Below, piece by piece: positions 8,367 through 17,500 of a stretch of 64,000 nt of DNA (its first letter is position 1; the number at the start of each line of letters is the position of its first letter). Below the pieces are notes generated by a model. The model was not told the origin of the DNA, did no database searches, and saw only the letters and a list, made by a program, of their open reading frames with translations. The DNA is from Cupriavidus pauculus (lineage in GTDB: Bacteria; Pseudomonadota; Gammaproteobacteria; Burkholderiales; Burkholderiaceae): positions 682,001 through 746,000 of the forward strand of contig NZ_CP033970.1 in the NCBI RefSeq assembly GCF_003854935.1, read 5' to 3'. Position numbers and translations under genes: made by a program.

Positions 8367-8984
8367 ATGTATCGCGGGGAACGGTTCAATGGCTACAGCC
8401 ACCTGGTTGGCGCGGTGTTGTCCGCGGCAGGGATGGCCGTACTGGTGACGACGTCGGCGCTTTACCACGACGTCTGGAAGGTGGTCAGCTCGGTGGTCTA
8501 CGGCACCACGCTGGTCCTGCTCTACACGATTTCCACGGTCTATCACAGCATGCGCGGGCCGGCCAAGGACGTGTTCCGGCGACTCGACTACTGCGCGATC
8601 TACCTGCTGATCGCCGGCAGCTACACGCCGTTTGCGCTGGTCACGCTGCGCGGCCCGTGGGGCTGGACGCTCTTCGGTATCAACTGGGCGCTGGCCGCCA
8701 TCGGCATCGTCCAGGAGCTATGGATCGGCCACCGCACCCGCGTGCTGTCGCTGTCGATCTACGTGATCATGGGCTGGCTGGTGCTGATCGCGTTCCAGCC
8801 GCTCACGGCGGTGCTGCCCCCGGCTGGCCTGTACTGGCTGGTGGCCGGCGGCGCCATCTACACCGCCGGCATCGGCTTCTTCCTGTTCGACGAGAAGGTG
8901 CGGCACTTCCACGGCATCTGGCACCTGTTCGTGCTGGCGGGCAGCTTCTGCCAGTTCATCAGCATCCTGTTCTACGTCAACTGA
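8367..8984 (+). CDS. trhA: Hemolysin III / TrhA-family membrane protein
   Basis: The ATG at 8367 follows CGGAG by 8 nt and gives 205 residues, the usual length of the family. Seven hydrophobic helices are apparent. The conserved metal-binding positions of the wider PAQR/hemolysin-III superfamily are present: SALYHDV and STVYHSMRG early, and KVRHFHGIWHLFVLAGS in the last helix pair. E. coli and Bacillus homologues are linked to membrane energetics and fluidity homeostasis; the haemolysis name is historical. The gene is convergent with tctA. Confidence 0.88.
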   Translation: MYRGERFNGYSHLVGAVLSAAGMAVLVTTSALYHDVWKVVSSVVYGTTLVLLYTISTVYHSMRGPAKDVFRRLDYCAIYLLIAGSYTPFALVTLRGPWGWTLFGINWALAAIGIVQELWIGHRTRVLSLSIYVIMGWLVLIAFQPLTAVLPPAGLYWLVAGGAIYTAGIGFFLFDEKVRHFHGIWHLFVLAGSFCQFISILFYVN

Positions 8985-9012
8985 ATGCGTCGCGGCCCGC
9001 CCTGGGCCGGGG

Positions 9013-10539
9013 CTACTCCGCGGCGCCGCCCGGCGCCGACACCATCTTGCGGCGGCGAGACTTTTCCAGCACCCCGCCGACAACCGGCCACACCAGGATC
9101 ACCACGGCCAGCGCCATGATCGTGCCGACCAGGCCGTTCGACCAGAACACGTTCATCTCGCCCTGCGACATCAGCATGGTCTGCCGGAACGCGTCCTCGG
9201 CCCGGTCGCCCAGCACCAGCGCCAGCACCAGCGGCGCCAGCGGGTAGTCGAGCTTCTTGAGCACGTAGCCGATGACGCCGAAGATCAGCATCAGCCAGAC
9301 GTCGAACATGGCGTTGTGCACCGTGAACGCGCCGATGGCGCAGACCACCAGGATCAGCGGCGCGATGATCGCGAACGGAATGCGCAGGATGGCGGCAAAC
9401 AGCGGCACCGTGGACAGCACCACGATCAGCCCCGCCAGGTTGCCCAGGTACATGCTGGCGATCAGCCCCCAGACGAACGTCTTCTGCTCGGCAAACAGCA
9501 GCGGCCCCGGCTGCAGGCCCCAGATCATCAGCCCGCCCAGCAGCACCGCCGCCGTGGCCGACCCCGGGATGCCCAGCGCCAGCATCGGCAGCAGCGCGCT
9601 GGTGCCGGCCGCATGCGCGGCGCATTCCGGTGCGATCACGCCCTCGACGTTGCCCTTGCCGAACGTGTCGCGCTTGCGCGAGAAGCGCTTGGCCACGCCG
9701 TAGCCCATGAACGACGCCGCCGTGGCGCCGCCCGGCGTCACGCCAAGCCAGCAGCCGATGACCGACGAGCGGATCAGCGTCATCCAGTAGCGCGGCAGTT
9801 CGGCCCACGTCCTGAGCACCACCTTGAGGTCGATGCTGGCCTTCTTGCCGCGGAATGCCACGCCCTCTTCCATCGTCATCAGGATCTCGCTGATGCCGAA
9901 CAGGCCGATCACCACCACCAGGAAGTCAAAGCCGCGCAGCAGCTCGGTGGAGCCGAAGGTCATGCGCAGCGTGCCGGACACCGTGTCCATGCCCACCGCC
10001 GCCAGCGCAAAGCCGATGCACATCGCGATGACGATCTTGGCCTTGGCCTCCTTGCCCATGCCGATGAAGCTGCAGAACGTGAGGAAGTAGACCGCGAAGA
10101 ATTCCGGCGGCCCGAACCGCAGCGCGAACTTTGCCACCATCGGCGCCAGGAACGTGATCAGCAGCACGCCGGCCAGCGCGCCCAGGAACGACCCCGTGAA
10201 CGCCGACGTCAGCGCCCGGCCGGCCTCGCCCTGCTGGGCCATCGGGTAGCCGTCGAACGTCGTGGCCACCGACCACGCCTCGCCGGGGATGTTGAACAGG
10301 ATCGACGTGATGGCCCCGCCGAACAGCGCGCCCCAGTAGATGCAAGACAGCATGATGATGGCCGACGTGGGCTCCATCGAGAACGTCAGCGGCAGCAGGA
10401 TCGCCACGCCGTTGGGGCCGCCCAGCCCCGGCAGCACGCCCACCACGATGCCGAGCAGGATGCCCACCAGCATCAGGCCGACGTTGTGCCACGACATGGC
10501 CACGGCAAAGCCGCCCATCAATGCATTGAGTTCTTCCAT
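9013..10539 (-). CDS. tctA: Tripartite tricarboxylate transporter, large membrane subunit TctA
   Basis: This is a 508-residue protein with about 11-12 membrane segments. It has the family's conserved glycine/proline motifs, VGVLPGLGGPNGVAILLPLTF near the N-terminus and LALGIPGSATAAVLLGGLMIWGLQPGP in the second half. These two loops are the repeated substrate or ion motif of TctA proteins. It is the translocating subunit of a Na+- or H+-driven secondary transporter that takes substrate from a periplasmic TctC receptor. It follows tctB after 12 bp, so tctC-tctB-tctA form one operon. Confidence 0.95.
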   Translation of the reverse strand: MEELNALMGGFAVAMSWHNVGLMLVGILLGIVVGVLPGLGGPNGVAILLPLTFSMEPTSAIIMLSCIYWGALFGGAITSILFNIPGEAWSVATTFDGYPMAQQGEAGRALTSAFTGSFLGALAGVLLITFLAPMVAKFALRFGPPEFFAVYFLTFCSFIGMGKEAKAKIVIAMCIGFALAAVGMDTVSGTLRMTFGSTELLRGFDFLVVVIGLFGISEILMTMEEGVAFRGKKASIDLKVVLRTWAELPRYWMTLIRSSVIGCWLGVTPGGATAASFMGYGVAKRFSRKRDTFGKGNVEGVIAPECAAHAAGTSALLPMLALGIPGSATAAVLLGGLMIWGLQPGPLLFAEQKTFVWGLIASMYLGNLAGLIVVLSTVPLFAAILRIPFAIIAPLILVVCAIGAFTVHNAMFDVWLMLIFGVIGYVLKKLDYPLAPLVLALVLGDRAEDAFRQTMLMSQGEMNVFWSNGLVGTIMALAVVILVWPVVGGVLEKSRRRKMVSAPGGAAE

Positions 10540-10551
10540 GCGCGTTCCCCT

Positions 10552-11058
10552 TCAGAAGCCGAAGGCCGCTTCGAGCGGGCCCTTGGGCAGCGGCACGCGG
10601 AACTGCATCTCGAAGATCCAGAACAGCGCCGCGTTGATGACCACGCCGGTCAGCACGGCACGCCACCACGCGAACTTGCCGATGGCCAGCATGAAGCCGG
10701 CGATGAAGATGGCCGATGCCACGTAGATGCCCAGGAACCCGATCAGCGCCACGTACACGGTCAGCGGCACCAGAATGACCGCCACCTGCCGCAACTGCGG
10801 CCACGTCACGAAGACGGCGTCGTTCGGCGTGCGCAGCGCCGTCCACAGCACGGCCAGGCAGGCGATGAAGATCAGCGCGCCGATGCGCAGCGGAAAATAG
10901 CCGGCCTGCGGCCCGTCGGGCGCCCAGCCCGCGCCGATCCCGTAGTTGGTGACCATCACCACCACCGCGCCGGCCGCGATCAGCACCGCCATGGCGATCT
11001 CCGCCGCGCGCACCGATATCGCCGCCGGCGCGGCGTCCTCATGTGTTTCGTCGTGCAT
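10552..11058 (-). CDS. tctB: Tripartite tricarboxylate transporter, small membrane subunit TctB
   Basis: The product has 168 residues with four predicted membrane helices, the expected size and topology of TctB. The GPQAGYFPLRIGALIFIAC segment after the first helix is the recognisable family signature. A hydrophilic, acidic N-terminus (MHDETHEDAAP) precedes helix one. It lies between tctC (72 bp away) and tctA (12 bp away) on the same strand. TctB assists TctA; its exact role is not well defined. Confidence 0.93.
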   Translation of the reverse strand: MHDETHEDAAPAAISVRAAEIAMAVLIAAGAVVVMVTNYGIGAGWAPDGPQAGYFPLRIGALIFIACLAVLWTALRTPNDAVFVTWPQLRQVAVILVPLTVYVALIGFLGIYVASAIFIAGFMLAIGKFAWWRAVLTGVVINAALFWIFEMQFRVPLPKGPLEAAFGF

Positions 11059-11130
11059 GGAATCCGTCTCCCCGCTCTTGTGTCAGGCTCCCCCCGCCCG
11101 CGCGGCGGGCCAGGGGGAGACCACCCTGCC

Positions 11131-12132
11131 CTACTTGGCCGCCACGAAGCCCGCTTCCTTGATGATGTCCTTGTGGCGCGTCTCGTCGGTCGTCAGGAAC
11201 TCGGTCAGCTTCTGGCCCGTGACAAAGTCGTTCTTGAGCGCGTTCTTTTCCAGGTATTCCTTCCACTCGGGCGTCGCCACCACCTTCTGCATCAGGTCGA
11301 CGTAGTACTTCTGCTGGTCCGGCTTGACGCCGCCGGGCAGCATGAACACGCGCAGCATCTGGTACTGCACGTCCAGCCCCTGCTCCTTGCAGGTGGGAAT
11401 GTCGTGCCAGCTCTGTGTGCCGGTGATCTTCGAGGTGTACTGCATGCGGTCCGGCGCGAACACGCAGAGCGCGCGGTGCTCGCCGGCGCGCCACTGGCCC
11501 ACCGATTCGGACGGGTTGTTGACGTTGGAGTCGATGTGCTTGCCCGATAGCTGCGTGGCGGCCTCGCCGCCGCCCTTGTACGGGATGTAGATGAACCGCA
11601 CGCCGGCCTTGCGCTCGGTCTGCGCGGTGATGATCTGGTCCTCGCGCTTGGAGCTGGTGCCGCCCATCTTGAACTTGCCCGGGCTCTTCTTGACCTCGGC
11701 CAGGTAGTCCGACGGCGTCTTGTACGGGTCCTGCGCGTTGGTCCAGAGCACGAACTCGTCCATGGCGACCATCGCCACCGGCGTCAGGTCGCGCCAGTTG
11801 AACGGCAACTGGCTGATCATCGGCACCGTGTAGAGCGCCGACGACGTGACCAGCAGCTTGTGCGCGTCGCCCTTCGACGCCTTGGTGTCCATCAGCCCTT
11901 CCGCGCCGCTGGCCCCCGCCTTGTTCACGACGATCATCGGCTGGTTCATCAGCTTGTGCTTGGCGATGATGCCCTGGATCGAGCGCGCCATCTGGTCCGA
12001 CGCGCCGCCGGCACTGAACGGCACCACCACTTCCACGGGCTTGGTCGGCTCCCAGGCCAGGGCCGGGGTGGCCCAACCAGCGCCGAACAGCGAAGCACAC
12101 GCGAGCGCGCGTGCGGCATAACGCAACGTCAT
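11131..12132 (-). CDS. tctC: Periplasmic Bug/TctC-type substrate-binding receptor
   Basis: The start at 12132 is fixed by AGGAG seven bases upstream and by a clean Sec signal peptide (MTLRYAARALACASLFGAGW, cleavage near ALA-WEP). The 333-residue product has the Bug-family N-terminal motif KPVEVVVPFSAGGASDQMAR, which binds the carboxylate. In the second half it has FIYIPYKGGGEAATQLSGKH. The substrate is likely an organic mono-, di- or hydroxy-acid, given the neighbouring 2-hydroxyacid dehydrogenase and transaminase. It is the first transporter gene after the aminotransferase, from which it is separated by a 181-bp gap containing an inverted repeat. Confidence 0.93.
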   Translation of the reverse strand: MTLRYAARALACASLFGAGWATPALAWEPTKPVEVVVPFSAGGASDQMARSIQGIIAKHKLMNQPMIVVNKAGASGAEGLMDTKASKGDAHKLLVTSSALYTVPMISQLPFNWRDLTPVAMVAMDEFVLWTNAQDPYKTPSDYLAEVKKSPGKFKMGGTSSKREDQIITAQTERKAGVRFIYIPYKGGGEAATQLSGKHIDSNVNNPSESVGQWRAGEHRALCVFAPDRMQYTSKITGTQSWHDIPTCKEQGLDVQYQMLRVFMLPGGVKPDQQKYYVDLMQKVVATPEWKEYLEKNALKNDFVTGQKLTEFLTTDETRHKDIIKEAGFVAAK

Positions 12133-12252
12133 GATCTGTCTCCTAGGGTAGCGGGGCGCCTCTGGCGGGCGGCCTCGGTTTGCGGTGATGACTGCGGGTG
12201 CTGCGGACTCCTGGAAAAACCGGATCGGGCCTGTGCCGATCCCTGCTGATCT

Positions 12253-12293
12253 GCGCCCCGCTCCCGTCCTGTTGTCCTGGGGAAGCGGGGCGC
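12253..12293. other. Inverted repeat between the aminotransferase and tctC genes
   Basis: GCGCCCCGCT at 12253-12262 is exactly complementary to AGCGGGGCGC at 12284-12293, with a 21-nt loop that can pair further. There is no T run in either direction. It may be a partial terminator or an mRNA processing or stability hairpin that sets transporter expression below that of the aminotransferase. Confidence 0.5.
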
Positions 12294-12313
12294 CTGTGTC
12301 ATGCCATGGCGTG

Positions 12314-13519
12314 CTACGCCGCGCGCAGCGCCGGCTTCGACGCCGCCTCGCGCAGGCTGGCCATCGCGGCCAGCACGCCGCCGGTCTGGTGCGGCACGCC
12401 GGCCAGCGCCAGCCCCATCTCCACGCCGGCAAGCGTGCCCATCAGCGTCAGGTCGTTGAAATCGCCAAGGTGGCCGATGCGGAAGACCTTGCCGGACAGC
12501 TTGGACAGCCCCTGCCCCAGCGACATGTTGAAATGTTCGAGCGTCACCTTGCGGAACGCGTCCGCGTTGTGGCCATCGGGCATGACCACGGCGGTCAGCG
12601 CCGGGCTGTACTCGGCCGGGTTCTGGCACAGGATCTCCAGCCCCCAGGCGGTCACGCAGGCGCGCGTGGCGGCGGCGTGGCGCTGGTGGCGCGCAAAGAC
12701 GTTGGGCAGCCCTTCCTCGAACAGCATGTCGCACGCCTCGGACAGCCCGTAGAGCAGGTTCGTGGCCGGCGTGTACGGCCAGAAGCCGTTCTTGTTCGAT
12801 TCCAGGATCTCGTCCCAGCCCCAGAACGCCTTGGGCAGCTTTGCGTGGGCAGACGCCGCCACGGCCTTCTGGCTGACCGCGTTGAACGAGATGCCCGGCG
12901 GCAGCATCAGCCCCTTCTGCGAGCCCGACACCGTCACGTCCACGCCCCACTCGTCATGCCGGTAGTCGACCGAGCCGAGCGACGAGATGGTGTCGACCAG
13001 CAGCAGCGCCGGATGGCTGGCGCCGTCGATGGCGCGCCGCACGGCCGCGATGTCGGACGTGACGCCGGTCGACGTCTCGTTGTGCACCACGCAGACGGCC
13101 TTGATCTCGTGGCCGCGGTCCTCGGCCAGCCGCGCGCCAATGGCGGCGGCATCCACGCCGTGGCGCCAGTCGCCGACGATGAACTCGGGCTTCAGGCCCA
13201 GCTTGTCGGCCATCTTCTTCCAGAGCGAGGCGAAGTGGCCGGTCTCGTACATCAGCACCTTGTCGCCGGGCGACAGCGTGTTGACCAGCGCCGCCTCCCA
13301 CGCGCCGGTGCCCGACGCCGGGTAGATCACCACCGGCTGCGTGGTCTGGAACACCTTGCGGATATCGGCCAGCACCTTCTTGCCCAGTTGCTGGAACTCG
13401 GGGCCGCGATGGTCGATGGTCGGGTAGTCCATCGCGCGCAGCACGCGGTCGGGCACGTTGGTGGGGCCCGGAATCTGCAGGAAGTGCCGGCCACTCGGAT
13501 GGGAATTCAGTCGGATCAT
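12314..13519 (-). CDS. PLP-dependent aminotransferase, serine/alanine-glyoxylate type
   Basis: This 401-residue class-V fold enzyme starts MIRLNSHPSGRHFLQIPGPT. The IPGPTNVP and IDHRGPEF motifs, YPASGTGAWEAALVNTL and the Schiff-base segment VSGSQKGLMLPPG (Lys202) are those of serine-glyoxylate and alanine-glyoxylate aminotransferases; Asp176 in LLLVDT would contact the PLP nitrogen. The family transfers an amino group to glyoxylate, giving glycine. Next to a 2-hydroxyacid dehydrogenase and an organic-acid transporter, a role in disposing of glyoxylate or a related oxoacid is likely. The true amino donor is not determined: aspartate-using relatives exist. A predicted GntR operator lies 26 bp before the start. 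Confidence 0.9.
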   Translation of the reverse strand: MIRLNSHPSGRHFLQIPGPTNVPDRVLRAMDYPTIDHRGPEFQQLGKKVLADIRKVFQTTQPVVIYPASGTGAWEAALVNTLSPGDKVLMYETGHFASLWKKMADKLGLKPEFIVGDWRHGVDAAAIGARLAEDRGHEIKAVCVVHNETSTGVTSDIAAVRRAIDGASHPALLLVDTISSLGSVDYRHDEWGVDVTVSGSQKGLMLPPGISFNAVSQKAVAASAHAKLPKAFWGWDEILESNKNGFWPYTPATNLLYGLSEACDMLFEEGLPNVFARHQRHAAATRACVTAWGLEILCQNPAEYSPALTAVVMPDGHNADAFRKVTLEHFNMSLGQGLSKLSGKVFRIGHLGDFNDLTLMGTLAGVEMGLALAGVPHQTGGVLAAMASLREAASKPALRAA

Positions 13520-13544
13520 GTCGCCTCGCGTCCTTACGTTTGAA

Positions 13545-13558
13545 TTTTGTATTCAAAA
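13545..13558 (-). promoter_or_regulatory. Predicted GntR operator before the aminotransferase gene
   Basis: Read in the direction of the aminotransferase gene, this is TTTTGAATACAAAA, ending 26 bp before its start codon. It agrees in 13 of 14 positions with the box in front of gntR and contains a TTG-N4-CAA palindrome. TACAAA inside it could serve as a -10 element, so binding would block initiation. Confidence 0.65.
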
Positions 13559-13632
13559 AACCGGGATGCACGACCGCGTCGGCATGCGGGATAATGTTGG
13601 CCGGCGCAAGCACCTGCCTCTCCGCTACAAAC

Positions 13633-13656
13633 CCTTATAAATCGACGTCTATAAGG
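13633..13656. promoter_or_regulatory. Palindrome CCTTATA-N10-TATAAGG
   Basis: Two exact 7-bp arms are separated by 10 bp, in the middle of the intergenic region between the divergent aminotransferase and gntR genes. The sequence is AT-rich against a GC-rich background. It differs from the TTGAATACAA boxes and may be a site for a second regulator. Confidence 0.45.
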
Positions 13657-13677
13657 AATACCTGCCGCTCGCCGCCG

Positions 13678-13708
13678 GGTTCCGGTAAGGGAAAACGCTA
13701 CCGGAACC
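13678..13708. promoter_or_regulatory. Inverted repeat GGTTCCGGTA-N11-TACCGGAACC
   Basis: A perfect 10-bp inverted repeat with an 11-nt centre lies just upstream of the likely gntR promoter. No T run follows, so it is unlikely to be a terminator. It could be an operator or activator site, or the end of a transcript read from the other side. Confidence 0.5.
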
Positions 13709-13733
13709 TGATTCGTGCTTGCCCCAGAGTAGG

Positions 13734-13747
13734 TTTTGAATACAATA
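13734..13747 (+). promoter_or_regulatory. Predicted GntR operator overlapping the gntR promoter
   Basis: TTTTGAATACAATA ends 22 bp before the gntR start codon. Its TACAAT (13741-13746) is a good -10 hexamer, with TTGCCC at 13719-13724 as a possible -35 at 16-bp spacing. The near-identical box at 13545-13558 stands at the same distance from the divergent gene. Together they suggest that this FCD regulator controls itself and the aminotransferase-transporter operon. Confidence 0.65.
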
Positions 13748-13769
13748 CTGTCAAGCCACACGATCCCTG

Positions 13770-14462
13770 ATGAGCACAATTCCAACCCTCTCCGCGCCAG
13801 CCGTCGACCGCCAGATCCTGCATGTGGCGGTGGCCCAGCGCCTGCGCACGATGATCATGGAAGGCGATCTGGCGCCCGGCACCCGCCTGAACGAGCGCGT
13901 GCTGTGCGATCTGCTCCAGGTGTCGCGTACGCCGCTGCGCGAGGCGTTCAAGGTGCTGGCCGCCGACGGCCTGGTGACGCTGCTGCCCAACCGCGGCGCC
14001 GAGGTCGTGGTGCTGTCGAAGGAAACCATCGACCACCTGTTCGAGATGATGGGCGCGCTGGAGGCCATGTCCGGCGAACTGGCCTGCGAGCGCATCACCG
14101 AGGCCGAGCTGAACGAAATCCGCGCGCTGCACTTCGAGATGCTGGCCTGCCATGCGCGGCGCGACCTGCCCAACTACTACGCGCTGAACCGGCGCATCCA
14201 CGACGCCATCAACGCCGCCGCGCGCAATCCGATCCTTGAGGAGACTTATCGCCGCATCAACCTGCGTATCCAGGCGCTGCGCTTCCGCTCGAACTTCGAC
14301 CACGACAAATGGGACATGGCCGTGCGCGAGCACGGCGCCATGCTCGATGCCCTGGCCAGACGCGACGGCGCGGCGCTGCGAGACATCCTGCGCGCGCACC
14401 TGAAGCACAAGCACGACGCGCTGATCGCCGAACTAGAACGCGCCCAGGACGTCGCCGCCTGA
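13770..14462 (+). CDS. GntR-family regulator with FCD ligand domain
   Basis: The product has 230 residues. A winged helix occupies about residues 15-85, with the GntR hallmark MEGDLAPGTRLNERVLCDLLQVSRTPLREAF in pieces recognisable as the recognition-helix region. The all-helical FCD domain follows, carrying likely metal or ligand residues in NRRIHDAI, REHGAML and AHLKHKHD. FCD regulators usually respond to organic acids and bind short TTG/CAA palindromes. The gene sits between the divergent aminotransferase-TctCBA operon and the downstream dehydrogenase, and matching boxes lie before both promoters. It is therefore the probable local repressor of the whole cluster. Confidence 0.92.
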   Translation: MSTIPTLSAPAVDRQILHVAVAQRLRTMIMEGDLAPGTRLNERVLCDLLQVSRTPLREAFKVLAADGLVTLLPNRGAEVVVLSKETIDHLFEMMGALEAMSGELACERITEAELNEIRALHFEMLACHARRDLPNYYALNRRIHDAINAAARNPILEETYRRINLRIQALRFRSNFDHDKWDMAVREHGAMLDALARRDGAALRDILRAHLKHKHDALIAELERAQDVAA

Positions 14463-14545
14463 GCCGCCTGCGCGCCGCGCGGCGCGCATCGGGCACAGGT
14501 GGCGGGGTCCGGCAAGGCGCCCGCAACCCGGAGACATCCCCGCCC

Positions 14546-17500
14546 ATGGCCTTGCCCGTCACTCCCACGCCGCCCGGCGTGCAGCCGCTGCGCTTCATGC
14601 CCGGCGCGGCGTCCGCCCCCGCCCTGCAATCGCCGCTGTACCGGCGCCTGGCCGCCGAACTGCGCGGCGACGTGCTGTTCGACACCGCCAGCCGCGGCCG
14701 CTATGCCACCGACGCGTCGATCTACCAGATCATGCCGCTGGGCGTGGTGGTGCCGCGCGACGAAGCCGACGCCCGGCTGGCGCTGGACATCGCCCGCGAC
14801 CTCAAGGCGCCGCTGCTGCCGCGCGGCGGCGGCACCAGCCAGTGCGGCCAGACCGTGGGCGAGGCGCTGGTCATCGACAACAGCAAGTACCTGAACCAGG
14901 TGGTCGATTTCGATCCCGTGGCGTGCACGGTGACCGTGCAGCCCGGCATCGTGCTGGACCACCTGAACGCCTGGCTCAAGTCGCACGGCCTGTGGTTCCC
15001 GGTGGACGTCTCCACGGCCGCGCAATGCACGATCGGCGGAATGACCGGCAACAACTCGTGCGGCTCGCGCTCCATCCAGTACGGCAACATGGTGCACAAC
15101 GTGCTGGGCGTGCAGGCCATCCTGGCCAATGGCGACGACGTGCGCTTCGACGCGCAGTGGCCGGCGGACGACGCCCCGCACCGCGCCATCGCCGACGGCG
15201 TGCGCCGCATTGCCGCGCGCGAAGCCGATGCCATCGCGCAGATGTACCCCCGGGTGCTGCGGCGCGTGGGCGGCTACAACCTCGACATCTTCGCGCCGCG
15301 CAACGAGCGGCCCTACACGGCCGACGGCAGCGTCAACCTGGCGCACCTGCTGGTGGGCTCCGAAGGCACGCTGGCCTACTTCCGGCAGATCACGCTGCAG
15401 CTGGCGCCGCTGCCCACGCACAAGACGCTCGGCGTGGTCAACTTCCCCACCTTCTACCAGTCGATGGACCTGACGCGCCATATCGTCGCGCTCAAGCCGG
15501 CCGCCGTGGAGCTGGTGGACCGCACGATGATCGACCTGGCGCGCGGCAACCCCGCGTTCCGGCCCGTGATCGAGCGCGCGCTGATCGGCGCGCCCGAGGC
15601 CATTCTGCTGGTCGAGTTCGCCGGCGAGGACCGCGACGCCACGCTGCGCGGCCTGCGCCAGCTGGTGGAGCTGATGGCCGACCTGGGCCTGCCCGGATCG
15701 GTGGTCGAGATGCCCGACGCCGGCCCGCAGAAGGCGCTGTGGGAAGTCCGCAAGGCCGGGCTGAACATCATGATGAGCATGAAGGGCGACGGCAAGCCGG
15801 TGTCGTTCATCGAGGACTGCGCGGTGCCGCTGGAACACCTGGCCGAGTACACGTCGCGCCTGACCGAGGTCTTCCACAAGCACGGCACGCGCGGCACCTG
15901 GTACGCCCACGCCAGCGTGGGCACGCTGCACGTGCGGCCGATCCTGGACATGCGCCGCGACGGCGCGGCCAAGATGCGCGCCATCGCCGAGGAAGCCGCC
16001 GCGATGGTGCGCGAGTACAAGGGCGCCTACTCGGGCGAGCACGGCGACGGCCTGTGCCGCGGCGAATGGGTGGCCTGGCAGTTCGGGCCGTCGCTGGCGC
16101 GCGCGTTCGAGGAGGTCAAGGCGCTGTTCGATCCGGACAATCGCTGCAACCCGGGCAAGATCGTGCGCACGCCGAAGATGGACGACACCGCGCTGTTCCG
16201 CTTTCCGCCCGGCTACTCCGTCACGCCGCTGACGCCGGCGCTGGACTGGTCGGCCTGGAACGTCACGCGCGACCCCGTCACCGAGGCCGAGAGCGCGCCG
16301 GGCACGGGCCTGGACCCCGCGCGCGGCCTGGCCGCCGCCGTGGAGATGTGCAACAACAACGGCCACTGCCGCAAATTCGACGCCGGCACGATGTGCCCGA
16401 GCTACCGCGTCACGCGCGACGAGCAGCACCTGACGCGCGGCCGCGCCAACACGCTGCGGCTGGCGCTGTCCGGCCAGCTTGGCCCCGACGGGCTGCTCGA
16501 CCCGGCCGTCAAGGAGACGATGGACCTGTGCGTGTCGTGCAAGGGCTGCAAGCGCGACTGCCCGACCGGCATCGACATGGCCAAGATGAAGATCGAGGTG
16601 CGCGCCGCCAACGCCCGCGCCGGCCGCCTGCGCGCGCGCGACCGCCTGGTGGCCTTCCTGCCGCGCTACGCCGGCATCGCCAGCAAGCTGCCCTGGCTGT
16701 TCAACCTGCGCGACCGCGTGCCGGGGCTGCCGCAGCTTGGCGAGCGGCTGCTGGGCCTGTCCGCGCGGCGCTCGCTGCCGCGCTGGCAGCCGGCCTTCGT
16801 GCGCGACGACTATGTCGCCCAGCCCACGGCGGACAAGGAAGTGCTGCTGTTCGTCGATACCTTCAACAACCACATGGAGCCCGAAAACGCCCGCGCGGCG
16901 CAGCGCGTGCTGCAGGCGGCCGGCTACACCGTCCACCTGTCCGGCGTGCCCGGCGAGCGCCCGCTCTGCTGCGGCCGCACGTTCCTGGCCGCCGGGCTGG
17001 TCGACGAGGCCCGCGCGGAGGCCCGGCGCGCGCTCGACGCGCTGCTGCCGTACGTCGAACGGGGCGTGGCGGTGGTAGGGCTGGAGCCGTCGTGCCTGCT
17101 GTCGATGCGCGACGAATTCCTGCAGTACGGCTACGGCGACGCCGCGCAACGGCTGGCCGACCACGCGTTCCTGTTCGAGGAATTTCTGGTCCGCGAGCAC
17201 GCCGCCGGCCGCTTTGCCCCGGCGCTGAAGCCAGTCGGCCACGCCCAGGCGCTGCTGCACGGCCACTGCCACCAGAAGGCATTCGACGCGGTACGGCCGG
17301 TGGAACAGGTGCTGGGCTGGATTCCCGGGCTGAAGACGTCGCTGATCGAATCGTCATGCTGCGGCATGGCCGGCAGCTTCGGCTACGAGGCCGAGCACCA
17401 CGCGGTCTCGATGAAGATGGGCGAGCTGTCGCTGCTGCCCGCCGTACGCAAGGCCGACGCCGACACGCTGGTCGTCGCCGACGGCACCAGCTGCCGCCAC

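Noticed and set aside
14246-17272. A 1008-codon open frame on the minus strand opposite the FAD/Fe-S dehydrogenase gene
   Set aside because: It is His/Gln/Arg-rich in the manner of antisense frames of GC-rich genes, has no motifs, and the plus strand carries a complete, well-conserved enzyme.
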